Assembly: GCF_900093605.1 (NCBI RefSeq)
Contig: NZ_FLYE01000001.1
Location: forward strand, 646,784-710,783
DNA: 64,000 nt
Origin: Candidatus Terasakiella magnetica
GTDB lineage: Bacteria; Pseudomonadota; Alphaproteobacteria; Rhodospirillales; Terasakiellaceae
Direction: 5' to 3'
Shown: positions 8,438 through 17,102 of the stretch, piece by piece
Layout of the letters: every line of letters starts with the position of its first letter
Position numbering within the stretch: the stretch's first letter is position 1
Notes under the pieces: generated by a model
The model's input: the letters and a program-made list of their open reading frames with translations, nothing else
What the model was told of the DNA's origin: nothing
Database searches by the model: none
Made by a program: the position numbers and the translations under genes

Positions 8438-8801
8438 GTTTTATGTTGTTGATGATGACCCACTGGTTCTCGAGTTTATCTCCAAACTCCTAACAAAGGC
8501 CGGCCATGAGGTACGGTTGAATGTATCCAGCCTTGAAGCACTGAATGAACTATACGATTATACACCTGATTGTGTCATCTCTGATCTAATGATGGCGGGG
8601 GTAGACGGCCTTGAACTCACGCGTGAATTACGTTCCCGCCTATCTTCTCAGCAAACAAAAATCGTTCTGATAAGCGCGAACAAAAACGAAATCTGGCGCA
8701 TAAAGGCCGCATCCCTTGGCGCAAATGGTTATATCTTGAAGCCGATAAATTCAAACCAATTTGTTCATCAGGTTACCACGATTATTGAAAACATTGATTA
8801 G
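8421..8801 (+). CDS. Single-domain response regulator (receiver only)
   Basis: A 126-residue CheY-like receiver with acidic pocket D11-D13 (VVDDDP), phospho-acceptor D55 (ISDLMMAGVDG), the switch serine in VLISA and the conserved lysine in YILKP. There is no output domain. Its start overlaps the SiaA-like gene by 17 nt, so translation is probably coupled. The partner kinase is not adjacent; several hybrid kinases lie within 20 kb. It may carry a phosphorelay signal into the SiaA-type pathway, but this is inference. Confidence 0.88.
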   Translation: MTTSYKFYVVDDDPLVLEFISKLLTKAGHEVRLNVSSLEALNELYDYTPDCVISDLMMAGVDGLELTRELRSRLSSQQTKIVLISANKNEIWRIKAASLGANGYILKPINSNQFVHQVTTIIENID

Positions 8802-8808
8802 CTGCTGT

Positions 8809-8836
8809 GCTTCTGTTGTGGGTCATGAACAGAAGC
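8809..8836 (+). terminator. Hairpin between converging operons
   Basis: GCTTCTGTT and AACAGAAGC form a 9-bp perfect stem with a 10-nt loop, 8 nt after the receiver gene. A short A/T-rich tail follows rather than a clean T-run. It can fold on either strand and probably separates the two converging operons. Confidence 0.5.
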
Positions 8837-8901
8837 TTAAAATCTAATAAGATACATTCGCGTCACCCCAAAAAAAGTTATTCTTTTTCTTGGAGAAAAA
8901 A

Positions 8902-9279
8902 CTATTCCTTCTCGATAAGCTTGAACTCAGCATGTTTGATATCTTCGGCTAACATTTCGCCTTCTTCACCAAGGTCTTCATCGTCAAAATGCCATTCAAT
9001 AATGACTTTATTGTCGTTTGTTGTCGTTTGGTCCAGGAGTTCAAACAAATTGAAGATCACACGAGATGAACTGCTATTGAAATATTCAAGATCAAAAATG
9101 AAGACAATTTCACTGGATTTTTGTTCAGCCAAGTGCTCTTCCAGTTTTCCTATGAGTTCACCATAAAAACAGGTGACATCTTCCATAAAGGACTCACCTG
9201 AAAGTTTAAAAGTGTTTTCTGAAAACTTGAAATCGACCGCTGGGTAGTTCTCTGTTCCAGCTAACTTAATATTTTCCAT
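8902..9279 (-). CDS. SiaC-like DUF1987 phosphoprotein
   Basis: A 125-residue protein of the DUF1987/SiaC family: it starts MENIKLAGTENYPAVDFKF and contains the core FDLEYFNSSSSRVIFNLFELL. In Pseudomonas aeruginosa SiaC is phosphorylated by SiaB, dephosphorylated by SiaA, and in the unphosphorylated form activates the diguanylate cyclase SiaD. Here the likely phospho-site after YFN is serine (S69, followed by S70-S72), where I remember threonine in the described protein. The ATG at 9279 has GGGA upstream; a TTG at 9294 would extend the frame by five codons. It is the last gene of the operon. No SiaD follows. Confidence 0.83.
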   Translation of the reverse strand: MENIKLAGTENYPAVDFKFSENTFKLSGESFMEDVTCFYGELIGKLEEHLAEQKSSEIVFIFDLEYFNSSSSRVIFNLFELLDQTTTNDNKVIIEWHFDDEDLGEEGEMLAEDIKHAEFKLIEKE

Positions 9280-9297
9280 TGTTTTTATTCCCAAAGC

Positions 9298-9873
9298 TCA
9301 CGCGTATGCTTTCAAATAGAAATACTTATGTAAATCATCATGAGGTTTAAACTCGAAACTAAAACCACCAGAAGCCCTTCTGGCGATATCTATTAACCCA
9401 AGACCAGCCCCCTTACTCCCTTGCGGTGCAGGTTTCTTAATAGCCTCTTTATACTTTAATTTCAAACCTGCAGAGTCCAAGTTCTGAATTTCTTTTAGTG
9501 AACGTTCAATTCGAACGGCATCTTCATTGTAAACAATATTGCCACAACAAACATAGTACCTGTCATTCGTCTTACCAATTAACACAAAGCCATGGCGCAA
9601 TTCATCTGCTTCTTGTTGGGTTTCAAGATCATTCTCAACTGCCGAAAGAACACCTTTTGAATAGCGGATAATATTTTGAACTTCTTCAACAAATATAGCA
9701 AAAATTGCTCTTGATATTTTTTTATCAACTTTGACTAAATCGAGCTTTTTCTTGACCATTTTTCCGGCGCTGAGCAGCAAGTCCTCAGTCACATAGCCCG
9801 AATAGTAAAAGAAGATTTCCTGTTCGTTCAAGTCAGATTGAATGCCATGTATTTTATCGAAATCTTCCATCAT
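9298..9873 (-). CDS. SiaB-like protein kinase
   Basis: A 191-residue protein with a GHKL-type ATP-binding fold. The N-box is EEVQNIIRYSKG (about residues 63-74) and the glycine loop is GSKGAGLGLIDIARRASG near residue 155. This matches the SiaB family, which phosphorylates SiaC. Its start overlaps the end of the SiaA-like gene by 4 nt (ATGA) and SiaC follows about 18 nt after its stop, so kinase, phosphatase and substrate are made from one message. The alternative, an RsbW-like anti-sigma kinase, is less likely because the neighbour is a DUF1987 protein and not a STAS protein. Confidence 0.83.
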   Translation of the reverse strand: MMEDFDKIHGIQSDLNEQEIFFYYSGYVTEDLLLSAGKMVKKKLDLVKVDKKISRAIFAIFVEEVQNIIRYSKGVLSAVENDLETQQEADELRHGFVLIGKTNDRYYVCCGNIVYNEDAVRIERSLKEIQNLDSAGLKLKYKEAIKKPAPQGSKGAGLGLIDIARRASGGFSFEFKPHDDLHKYFYLKAYA

Positions 9874-11768
9874 GCTCTTCCTATCTTAAAGCCAATGATA
9901 GCAACATCGTCACGACGTAGCGCATCGCCTTGATGCTCCATAAGTGCCTCTTGAATTTCTTTCACCTGATCTTTCATAGGTAAAGCATGCACTTTTAATA
10001 GGAGCTCCTGAAAACCTTTTTTACCGAGGCGTCTTTTTGTTTTTGAGCTTTTTTGATCCAATGCCCCGTCTGTCGTCAGATAATACTGTGCCGTTGGTGA
10101 CGCGCTTATTTCTATATTTTCATAAACGTAATCAGCAGGTATTTCACGATAGCCAAGACCTCGTCGTCCGCCTTTAATGGTTTTGACTTCCCCATTCTCA
10201 ACAATAAGCAGATCAAATTTAGCCCCAACAAAGCTAAGCTTATTTTTCTTTGGTTCTATATAGCAAACACCTAATTCTAACCCATCATCGGCAAGACCTT
10301 CACCATTATCTTGCCCAAGTGATTGCTGTAAGAGTTGGTTCATTTTACCTATTAGGGAAGAGATATCTCCAATTTCAACCTCAGAAATAGCGCGTTCAAG
10401 CGCGCCTGTTGAAATTAAAGTCATGAAGGCACCAGGTACGCCATGGCCTGTGCAATCGCCAAGAGACATTAAGACACCATCTCCCCACTCGTAGAACCAA
10501 TAGACGTCCCCACCAACCACATCTCTTGGCTCCCAAAATATGAAGTGATCTTCAAATGCTTCAATAAGGAATTCTCTATTTGGCAAAATGGATTGTTGGA
10601 TCTTACTGGCATACAGGATGCTGTTGGAAATATTAAGAAAGGCTTCTTTCAATTTTGTTTCAGCATTTCTTCGTTCTGTGACATCACTCACAACAATAAT
10701 TGCCCCGCCATCTGGCATATCGTTTTTACGTGAGGATAAAACCCGTCCCTGATGTGTTGTAGATTCCCATTCTTTAAAGCCATTTTCTTTAATTCGTTGA
10801 ATACGAGTTTCGACAAGGTCCTGAATTTCACCTTCGCCCAAGCTTCCAATATTTGCTGCAACCATCAGGGTTTCTTCAAGAGGCTTGCCAAGCTCAAAAT
10901 TACTTTTATCTATACCCGTCATTGAGGTGAAGCGATCATTGAAAAGTGTAAAATGGAGGTCCTTATCCACCGTATACAAACCATCTGACATACCTGTGAG
11001 CGCCGCACTAAGCTGAGCTTCTTTTGCCTCGATCTTCTTCTCATATGCTTGCGAGGCACGCATATAGTTTTTAAACATTCGAAATACAAAGAAGAGAGTT
11101 ACCGTCAAAATAAGAACTTGGATTACGGAAGTAATAATCAAAGAATAAAAGGCAAAATTTGATTGTTCATCAGCCTCAACAAAGACATCACGACTTCGCT
11201 GCAGGAGCATTTGACCAAAGATGTCTAATGCTTTTTGTAACTGGGCATAGTTTTCTTTTTCCTGACCCGTCACACTGATGAATGCAGCTATTCTCACACC
11301 TGTATTGATATAATAGAAGGTTCTAGAAACAGCCTCTTTGTAAGTGGCCCAAGAATTGAGAATATTGAGATATGCATCTCGCAGCTCAGTTTCTTCAGCA
11401 CTCGCACTTTCAACAATGGCTTTCCATTTTATGAGTTTCTGGTCCAGCTCATTCACCAACAGGTCATAGCGCTCTTTTATTTCGTTGACGCTTTTACGGT
11501 TAGGCGCAGAAACCATCTCCATGGATAAAATGCGCACATCCGCAATTGGTGTTTTTATTTTTCTTGAAAGGTTATCGAGATTAAACGCGGCTTTGTTGAC
11601 AACCTCAATTGATTCATCAACATCCTGAATACTGGAAAGGTTGTACAGGCTTTGGCCAATCAGAAGAAGTGTCGCGATTACCAACAGAAAGGTAATTCTA
11701 AGTGACAGAGAGCGTTCCCATTTTTTCGCTGATTTCACTTCCCCGTTTTCTGGGGTTTCAGTACTCAT
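9870..11768 (-). CDS. SiaA-like membrane PP2C phosphatase (four-helix sensor-PAS-SpoIIE)
   Basis: A 632-residue inner-membrane protein: helix at about 25-42, a helical periplasmic region (about 44-205) resembling four-helix-bundle ligand sensors, a second helix about 207-232, a coiled-coil linker (YEKKIEAKEAQLSAAL), a PAS domain (about 255-370) and a SpoIIE/PP2C phosphatase. Catalytic motifs VGGDVYW, LGDCTGHGVPGAFM and TTDGALDQKS are intact. It is tied by 4-nt overlaps to the SBP_bac_5 gene upstream and the SiaB gene downstream, so a binding protein feeding a SiaA/SiaB/SiaC switch is the natural reading. It resembles the 6257-8437 protein in its PAS and phosphatase halves, but the sensor halves differ. 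Confidence 0.87.
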   Translation of the reverse strand: MSTETPENGEVKSAKKWERSLSLRITFLLVIATLLLIGQSLYNLSSIQDVDESIEVVNKAAFNLDNLSRKIKTPIADVRILSMEMVSAPNRKSVNEIKERYDLLVNELDQKLIKWKAIVESASAEETELRDAYLNILNSWATYKEAVSRTFYYINTGVRIAAFISVTGQEKENYAQLQKALDIFGQMLLQRSRDVFVEADEQSNFAFYSLIITSVIQVLILTVTLFFVFRMFKNYMRASQAYEKKIEAKEAQLSAALTGMSDGLYTVDKDLHFTLFNDRFTSMTGIDKSNFELGKPLEETLMVAANIGSLGEGEIQDLVETRIQRIKENGFKEWESTTHQGRVLSSRKNDMPDGGAIIVVSDVTERRNAETKLKEAFLNISNSILYASKIQQSILPNREFLIEAFEDHFIFWEPRDVVGGDVYWFYEWGDGVLMSLGDCTGHGVPGAFMTLISTGALERAISEVEIGDISSLIGKMNQLLQQSLGQDNGEGLADDGLELGVCYIEPKKNKLSFVGAKFDLLIVENGEVKTIKGGRRGLGYREIPADYVYENIEISASPTAQYYLTTDGALDQKSSKTKRRLGKKGFQELLLKVHALPMKDQVKEIQEALMEHQGDALRRDDVAIIGFKIGRA

Positions 11769-13495
11769 TTATCGGCACCTTTCATGTTCACGCGTTGAAT
11801 TTTTAAGGGCTTCTGTCTTATTGAAGGCAGTGGTTTATCCCCACGTACCGACCAGTGATGATCCGTTACCTCAACATCTCGCAAATAGACAAAGGCTGAC
11901 TGTCCGGGGGTATAAACAACTTCTTTGTTCACAGCATAGACGCTGTTCGGTGTTGGCAAGAACACCATTAAATTTCGTTCATATATATATTTGATAAACT
12001 TTGACAGGAAGGGCTGATAGTCCTGAGATGTCACATTCAATCTAAGAAGTTCATCAGTTAAATTTGTCAATTCAGTATTCTTGGGAATGGTGGACCAAGC
12101 GTAAAAGGGGCGATAGACAAAGAAGGCTGCCCACGGGTGAGTAAACCAATCATAATTCCCCCACAGAAGCAGGTCCCAAGTGACATTATTTTCATTTTTG
12201 TAGGTATGGAGAAGTTGATAGAAAACGTCCTTTTCACTGCTCACGACTTTGAGCTCTAATTCGATATGAACTTGGGCGAGAAGGTACTGAATATCTTTTA
12301 CAAGAAAGAGAAAACTCTCTTGGGTCAATAAACTGATTTTGAGAGGTTTACTCTCGTCATAACCCTTTTCGCGTTGATATGATTTGACGATCTCAGTGAG
12401 TGCTTTTTGGGATTTATCATGTGTCCTGTCATATTCCTGAAAATAATCTGACAAGTCGTCAATTGCTTCTGACACTTTATAAAAATTAGGAGAAACCATT
12501 GTTGGAGAAAGCTCTCCCTCACCCAACATGGATAAGTTCAATAGATCTTCTTGATTGATCGCATTGTTGATCACAAAACGTATCTCAGGGTCCTGCATCG
12601 CCAAATTGCCATTTAACATATTGAAATGCATAGCATAATTGTTCAATGATGGTGTAATAGACAATTTCGCAAAGGGGGATAAAACTGTGTCGACCTGATC
12701 AGCAAAGGGAACAGGCGTTATATCAATTTCTCCCTCACTAAAGAGGGCCTTCTCCTTTGCCGATTGAATTGCGAGATCATTGTAAATTGTGATTGTTTCA
12801 ACTTTAGCAGATTGTTCCCCCCAATAATTGGGGTTGGCTTTTAGAACAACTTTTGGAGATCGCCGATCTCCTTCGACATATCCTTCAGTTAGAATATAGG
12901 GCCCAAGACCATATAGTCCCGGTTCTGCGAGATTTGGACAAGTTGGCTTCCCATTCCAGCCGAATTTTTCTAAATAGGGAACCGTGTAAAACTGGAGCCA
13001 GTTTGCATCATGTAAGAAAACACCGTAAGGCTCACTTAAATGAAAACGCACCGTAAAATCATCAACTTTCTCGACTTTGTTCAACAGTTCGGAAAGTCTG
13101 GAAAATGAAAATGGAGCTTTTTGGAAGTACTCCATATTTATCAGGACTGCATCTGCGTTGAAGGGCGTACCATCTTGAAAAGTCACATCTGTTCGTAATG
13201 AAAATTCCCATACCTTGTCATCAAAGCTCTTGTGAGAGGTCGCCAAATCATATTGCCAACCTTTATCATTATCAGCAGGCCTGACGAGAGAAGAATTTAC
13301 GGCATGGGAAACGGCCAGATAAGGCAAGTTTGGAATGAAAAGCTTAACATGAGAACCGGGTTTAAATTTACCGGATACTTCTGCTGGTGCCGGATCGTTG
13401 GAAAGCCCAATATCCGGTGCATTATTTGCATTAGAAATAGATGTGAGAAGTGAAAAGCTTAAGGCTAAAACACTTAGTGCTTTTAATAACTTCAT
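11765..13495 (-). CDS. Orphan SBP_bac_5 (peptide/nickel-type) periplasmic binding protein
   Basis: A protein of about 576 residues with a signal peptide (MKLLKALSVLALSFSLLTS, cleavage near SNA-NNAP). Family 5 hallmarks include WEFSLRTDVTFQDGTPFNADAV near the N-terminus and the two-lobed length. I chose the ATG at 13495, which has GGGAG just upstream and puts the signal peptide first; the frame can be extended to 13579 but then starts with a poor N-terminus. No oligopeptide permease genes are near. The stop overlaps the start of the SiaA-like phosphatase by 4 nt, suggesting a sensing role. The ligand may be a peptide, opine, metal chelate or sugar; the sequence does not decide. Confidence 0.85.
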   Translation of the reverse strand: MKLLKALSVLALSFSLLTSISNANNAPDIGLSNDPAPAEVSGKFKPGSHVKLFIPNLPYLAVSHAVNSSLVRPADNDKGWQYDLATSHKSFDDKVWEFSLRTDVTFQDGTPFNADAVLINMEYFQKAPFSFSRLSELLNKVEKVDDFTVRFHLSEPYGVFLHDANWLQFYTVPYLEKFGWNGKPTCPNLAEPGLYGLGPYILTEGYVEGDRRSPKVVLKANPNYWGEQSAKVETITIYNDLAIQSAKEKALFSEGEIDITPVPFADQVDTVLSPFAKLSITPSLNNYAMHFNMLNGNLAMQDPEIRFVINNAINQEDLLNLSMLGEGELSPTMVSPNFYKVSEAIDDLSDYFQEYDRTHDKSQKALTEIVKSYQREKGYDESKPLKISLLTQESFLFLVKDIQYLLAQVHIELELKVVSSEKDVFYQLLHTYKNENNVTWDLLLWGNYDWFTHPWAAFFVYRPFYAWSTIPKNTELTNLTDELLRLNVTSQDYQPFLSKFIKYIYERNLMVFLPTPNSVYAVNKEVVYTPGQSAFVYLRDVEVTDHHWSVRGDKPLPSIRQKPLKIQRVNMKGADK

Positions 13496-13608
13496 TCTGC
13501 TCCCATCGATCATAGTTGATACATTCAGATAAGCTAAAATGACTATATCAAACCTCAAACGATAAGTATATACGTACATATGAGCTGAAGTTAACGCCTC
13601 TCCTTCTG

Positions 13609-13625
13609 GGGTCAGAACTTATTAA
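13609..13625 (-). repeat. Single copy of a motif like the end of the 18.0-18.3 kb repeat element
   Basis: GGGTCAGAACTTATTAA matches the terminal repeat at 18005-18021 (GGGTCAGGACCTATTAA) at 15 of 17 positions. A small hairpin follows (about 13622-13648). There is no matching inverted copy nearby, so it looks like a solo or decayed end. It lies between the binding-protein gene and the hybrid kinase gene. The strand given is arbitrary. Confidence 0.4.
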
Positions 13626-13655
13626 AGGAATGATTTTCCCTTTCTTAAAGTTACC

Positions 13656-16600
13656 CTAGTCTTTTAGAATATGGACCTCTTCTTTCAAGACTTCATTAAT
13701 GGTCTTGATCAAATCCACCCAGTTAAGAGGTTTGGAGACATAGGCATTTACGCCCGCTTCAAAATAACTTTCAATATGTTCTAATACGGCATCTGCGGTG
13801 ACGGCAATAATTGGGATATTGCCTTTATCGCTTTGCATTTTGCGAATTTGACGCGTCGTTTCTGGCCCATCCATTTCTGGCATACGCACATCCATCAAGA
13901 TGAGATCGAATGTATTTTTCTCATCCGTATAAATCTCTAAGGCTTCAATCCCATTGCTCGCGACCTGAACGTCATGACCATAGGCCCCAAGGAATTTTTG
14001 AATGATGAGCTGGTTGACACGATTGTCTTCTGCCAGCAGCAAATTAAGAGGGCGCTGCGCTTTATAACAATTGGCTTGAGCGTTTTGTGGTTCCGGCGCC
14101 ACTTCGCTTTGCGCCACCTTATAAGGGACCTCAAACCAGAAGGTACTGCCTTTACCCAACTCACTTTGCACACCAATGCGCCCGCCTAACAACTCGCTTA
14201 AACGCTTACTGATAGCAAGCCCAAGGCCCGTGCCTTCATATTTTCTGGAGATGGAAGCATCAGCTTGGGTAAACTCAGAAAACAGCATATTCAATGTGTC
14301 TTCGCTCATGCCAATGCCTGTATCGGCCACTGTAAATTTAAGGAATTCATCGCCCTGATCTCTTTGCACAATTTCAGCACTGATCCGCACTTCACCTTCA
14401 TGGGTGAATTTATGGGCATTGCCGATCAGGTTGAGTAAAATCTGTCGAATACGTGTTGGGTCAGAACAAACCGTTTCAGGGAAACCTTCAGAAAACGCGA
14501 GTTTCTTTTCAATATGCTGATCTGTTTTGCGACGGTGATTAAAGACAGAGACCACTTCTTCCACAAGGTCTTTCAGACGAAAATCGATATGCTCAATTTC
14601 CATCTTACCGGCTTCTAGCTTTGACATGTCCAAAATGTCATTCACCACACGCAATAAGGCATGTGTGGAGTTTTTAATGCGATAAACTTTATCGCGGCTG
14701 TCTTCTTCCAGTTCATCTTCAAGCAGCAAATCAGCAAAACCCAGCACGCCTGTCATTGGGGTGCGCAACTCATGGCTCATAGACGCCAAAAACTCTGATT
14801 TCACCTTATTGGATGTTTCGGCCTTATCTTTTGCAATGATATTTTCTTCTTCAATCCTTTTGCGCTGAATTAGACCAGCCAAGGTTGAGGCCACGTTCAT
14901 AATTAACTGATGTTCATGATCTGAAATTTCATGACCTGCAGGTAAATAAAGATTAAGTACCCCTAAAAGCTTATCTTCATATAAAAGTGGAATACAGGCA
15001 TGGCCATGATTATTTATACCCTCAAAACTAATCTCATGATCCGCATCCAAACAAGTCTTATAAATAACTTCACGTGTTTGAGCCGCACGCCCACATAGGC
15101 ACGTCCCTAAAGACAGCTTTTCACATTGTGATTTAATCTGAGGATGGAGCTTATGCTCGGCAACCATGACCAGTTCGTCAGTACTTTCATCATATAAAAA
15201 GACAGACCCCATCCCCAGGAGCTCAAGATTTTCGCGCTGTAAGATCAAATGCAGGGCCTGATCCAAGAGCTCATGTAACCCATGTGATGAAAGAGACAGG
15301 GAGAGGATTTGAGAAATAAGTTCATGATCAGCAAACAGAGATCGTGCTTCTTGTTCAGCTGCTTTAAGCGCTGTCATGTCAGAAATAATGCCCACGAAAT
15401 GGAGCTGGTTGTCCACTTGCATCTGACTAACAGCGAGGCGTGCAGGAAAGAGGGTGCCGTCTTTTTTCTGCGCATGTACTTCACGTGCCTTGCCAATGAC
15501 TTTTGCCACTCCGGTTTCAAGGAATTGGTCTATATAGCTGTCATGCTTGTGTTTATCTGGCTCAGGCACAAAGACGGACAGGTTTTGGCCCACCAGCTCC
15601 CCTCTGGCATAACCAAACAGGGCTTCTGCGGCATCATTGGCAGACAGAATTATCCCATTGCTGTTGGCTGTGATAATCCCATCAAGTGCTGTATCAATAA
15701 CGGTGCGCGAACGTCTGGCACTTTCTATCAAGGCCTTACGGGCTTCTACCCTTTCGGTAATATCTTGAATGGTCCCGCTTGAGAAAAGGTTCTCCCCCTT
15801 GGGGCCAAAGATATGTTCACATCTTTCATGGACCCAACGGACCTGCTGATCATCAAGACGAATAATGCGATATTCCACATCATAACTATAGTTACCCGTC
15901 AGTGATTTTTTATATTCACGGCGGGTAAACTCAAGGTCATCGGGGTGAATGGCTGACTTATATGTGGTATAAGAAGGCTGAGCAGCATCAAGGTCCGCCC
16001 CAATTAAATGATAGGTTTGATCAGACCAAAACACGCTCTGGCCTGTGCGATCATATTTCCAGCTGCCGATTTGGGCAATGGTCTGCGCCTTTTCCAAATC
16101 TTCCTCGCGAAGGGAAATATCAGAAGACCAACGGCTCACAGCGCCAAGCGTTTTGCGAAAGGAAACAAAGACAATACTGCCAAAAGCCAAGACAATTGCC
16201 AAAGCAAAATAAAAGCCCTGAAGCTGACTTTGGCCCATAATTTCCGTCACATCGCTTGAGACTTCAACAATGCCGCGCACATCATGGAGTTGCCAATCCG
16301 TTTTCGGGCTTTCAGGATGAGAGTTATGACAACTGACGCAAGCCTCGCTCGCCATCGTATCAGCAATAGCAACACGCACGATAACCCGCCCGCCTTCATC
16401 CACACGCTCAACGTATGGAGCTTGTGCGTCCTTATTTAAAGCCTGCCATGCCTTTTGCCCAAAAGGGTCGCTCTCTCTGCCCGTGCGGTTCTTAAATGGA
16501 AATGGACTATAAAAATCTAGATTAAATTTCTCATCTTTTGAAAGATCACTAAGGTCATTCACCATGCTTGCGGGTAAAGGAATTCTATTTTTCTTCCCCA

Positions 16601-16844
16601 TATGATCCGCACTTACAGTGATATCATTCTCACCTTCCATTATTTTACGAACCACATTAACAGTGTAATAACTTCGTAGAGTTTTCACCTGCTTTGCCAA
16701 CTGGCCTGCTGTATTTATAGCATGTTCTTCTGCACTTTTTTGTGTGAAATAAGGAAAGATAAAAAAGGCTGCGCAAGCAAATACAACAACAGCAAGCAAC
16801 TGAATCGGCATCAATTGCCAGGCAAGGTTTTTATCTTTTTTCAT
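13656..16844 (-). CDS. Hybrid histidine kinase with haem-type Tll0287-like sensor, PAS-PAS-GAF-HisKA-HATPase-REC
   Basis: About 1062 residues. Membrane helix near 12-33, a periplasmic Tll0287-like (DUF3365) domain carrying a CVSCH haem-c motif (near residues 169-173) followed by NSHPESPKTDW, a second helix near 208-229, a PAS_3-type domain, a second PAS, a GAF domain (about 510-660), HisKA with the H-box FLASMSHELRTPMTG, a full HATPase (NLIGNAHKF, DTGIGM, GTGLGLA) and a C-terminal receiver (LLAEDN, LMDVRMPEMDG, YVSKP). The sensor probably reads redox state or a gas such as NO or O2. ATG 16844 is taken as start; a GTG at 16856 adds four residues. Related to the kinase at 18273-21020. Confidence 0.9.
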   Translation of the reverse strand: MKKDKNLAWQLMPIQLLAVVVFACAAFFIFPYFTQKSAEEHAINTAGQLAKQVKTLRSYYTVNVVRKIMEGENDITVSADHMGKKNRIPLPASMVNDLSDLSKDEKFNLDFYSPFPFKNRTGRESDPFGQKAWQALNKDAQAPYVERVDEGGRVIVRVAIADTMASEACVSCHNSHPESPKTDWQLHDVRGIVEVSSDVTEIMGQSQLQGFYFALAIVLAFGSIVFVSFRKTLGAVSRWSSDISLREEDLEKAQTIAQIGSWKYDRTGQSVFWSDQTYHLIGADLDAAQPSYTTYKSAIHPDDLEFTRREYKKSLTGNYSYDVEYRIIRLDDQQVRWVHERCEHIFGPKGENLFSSGTIQDITERVEARKALIESARRSRTVIDTALDGIITANSNGIILSANDAAEALFGYARGELVGQNLSVFVPEPDKHKHDSYIDQFLETGVAKVIGKAREVHAQKKDGTLFPARLAVSQMQVDNQLHFVGIISDMTALKAAEQEARSLFADHELISQILSLSLSSHGLHELLDQALHLILQRENLELLGMGSVFLYDESTDELVMVAEHKLHPQIKSQCEKLSLGTCLCGRAAQTREVIYKTCLDADHEISFEGINNHGHACIPLLYEDKLLGVLNLYLPAGHEISDHEHQLIMNVASTLAGLIQRKRIEEENIIAKDKAETSNKVKSEFLASMSHELRTPMTGVLGFADLLLEDELEEDSRDKVYRIKNSTHALLRVVNDILDMSKLEAGKMEIEHIDFRLKDLVEEVVSVFNHRRKTDQHIEKKLAFSEGFPETVCSDPTRIRQILLNLIGNAHKFTHEGEVRISAEIVQRDQGDEFLKFTVADTGIGMSEDTLNMLFSEFTQADASISRKYEGTGLGLAISKRLSELLGGRIGVQSELGKGSTFWFEVPYKVAQSEVAPEPQNAQANCYKAQRPLNLLLAEDNRVNQLIIQKFLGAYGHDVQVASNGIEALEIYTDEKNTFDLILMDVRMPEMDGPETTRQIRKMQSDKGNIPIIAVTADAVLEHIESYFEAGVNAYVSKPLNWVDLIKTINEVLKEEVHILKD

Positions 16845-17102
16845 AGGACCAGACACAAAAAAACAAACGAATTATGTAAGACCATACTAAAGTAACGCCT
16901 AAACTGCAAATTTCATTTAATGTAATATATCGTTGTATTTATTACGTTAAAATAAAGCTCATCACGTTTAGGACCAATCTGAGGTTTAATCTTACATCTT
17001 CTCTTTAGGAAGCAGTTGACAAGATTAGTTAAAACTGAAAATCTCAAAATAATTCTAAATGGCAACAGCTAAGAATTTGTGCCTGAGACATAAGGAAACC
17101 TG

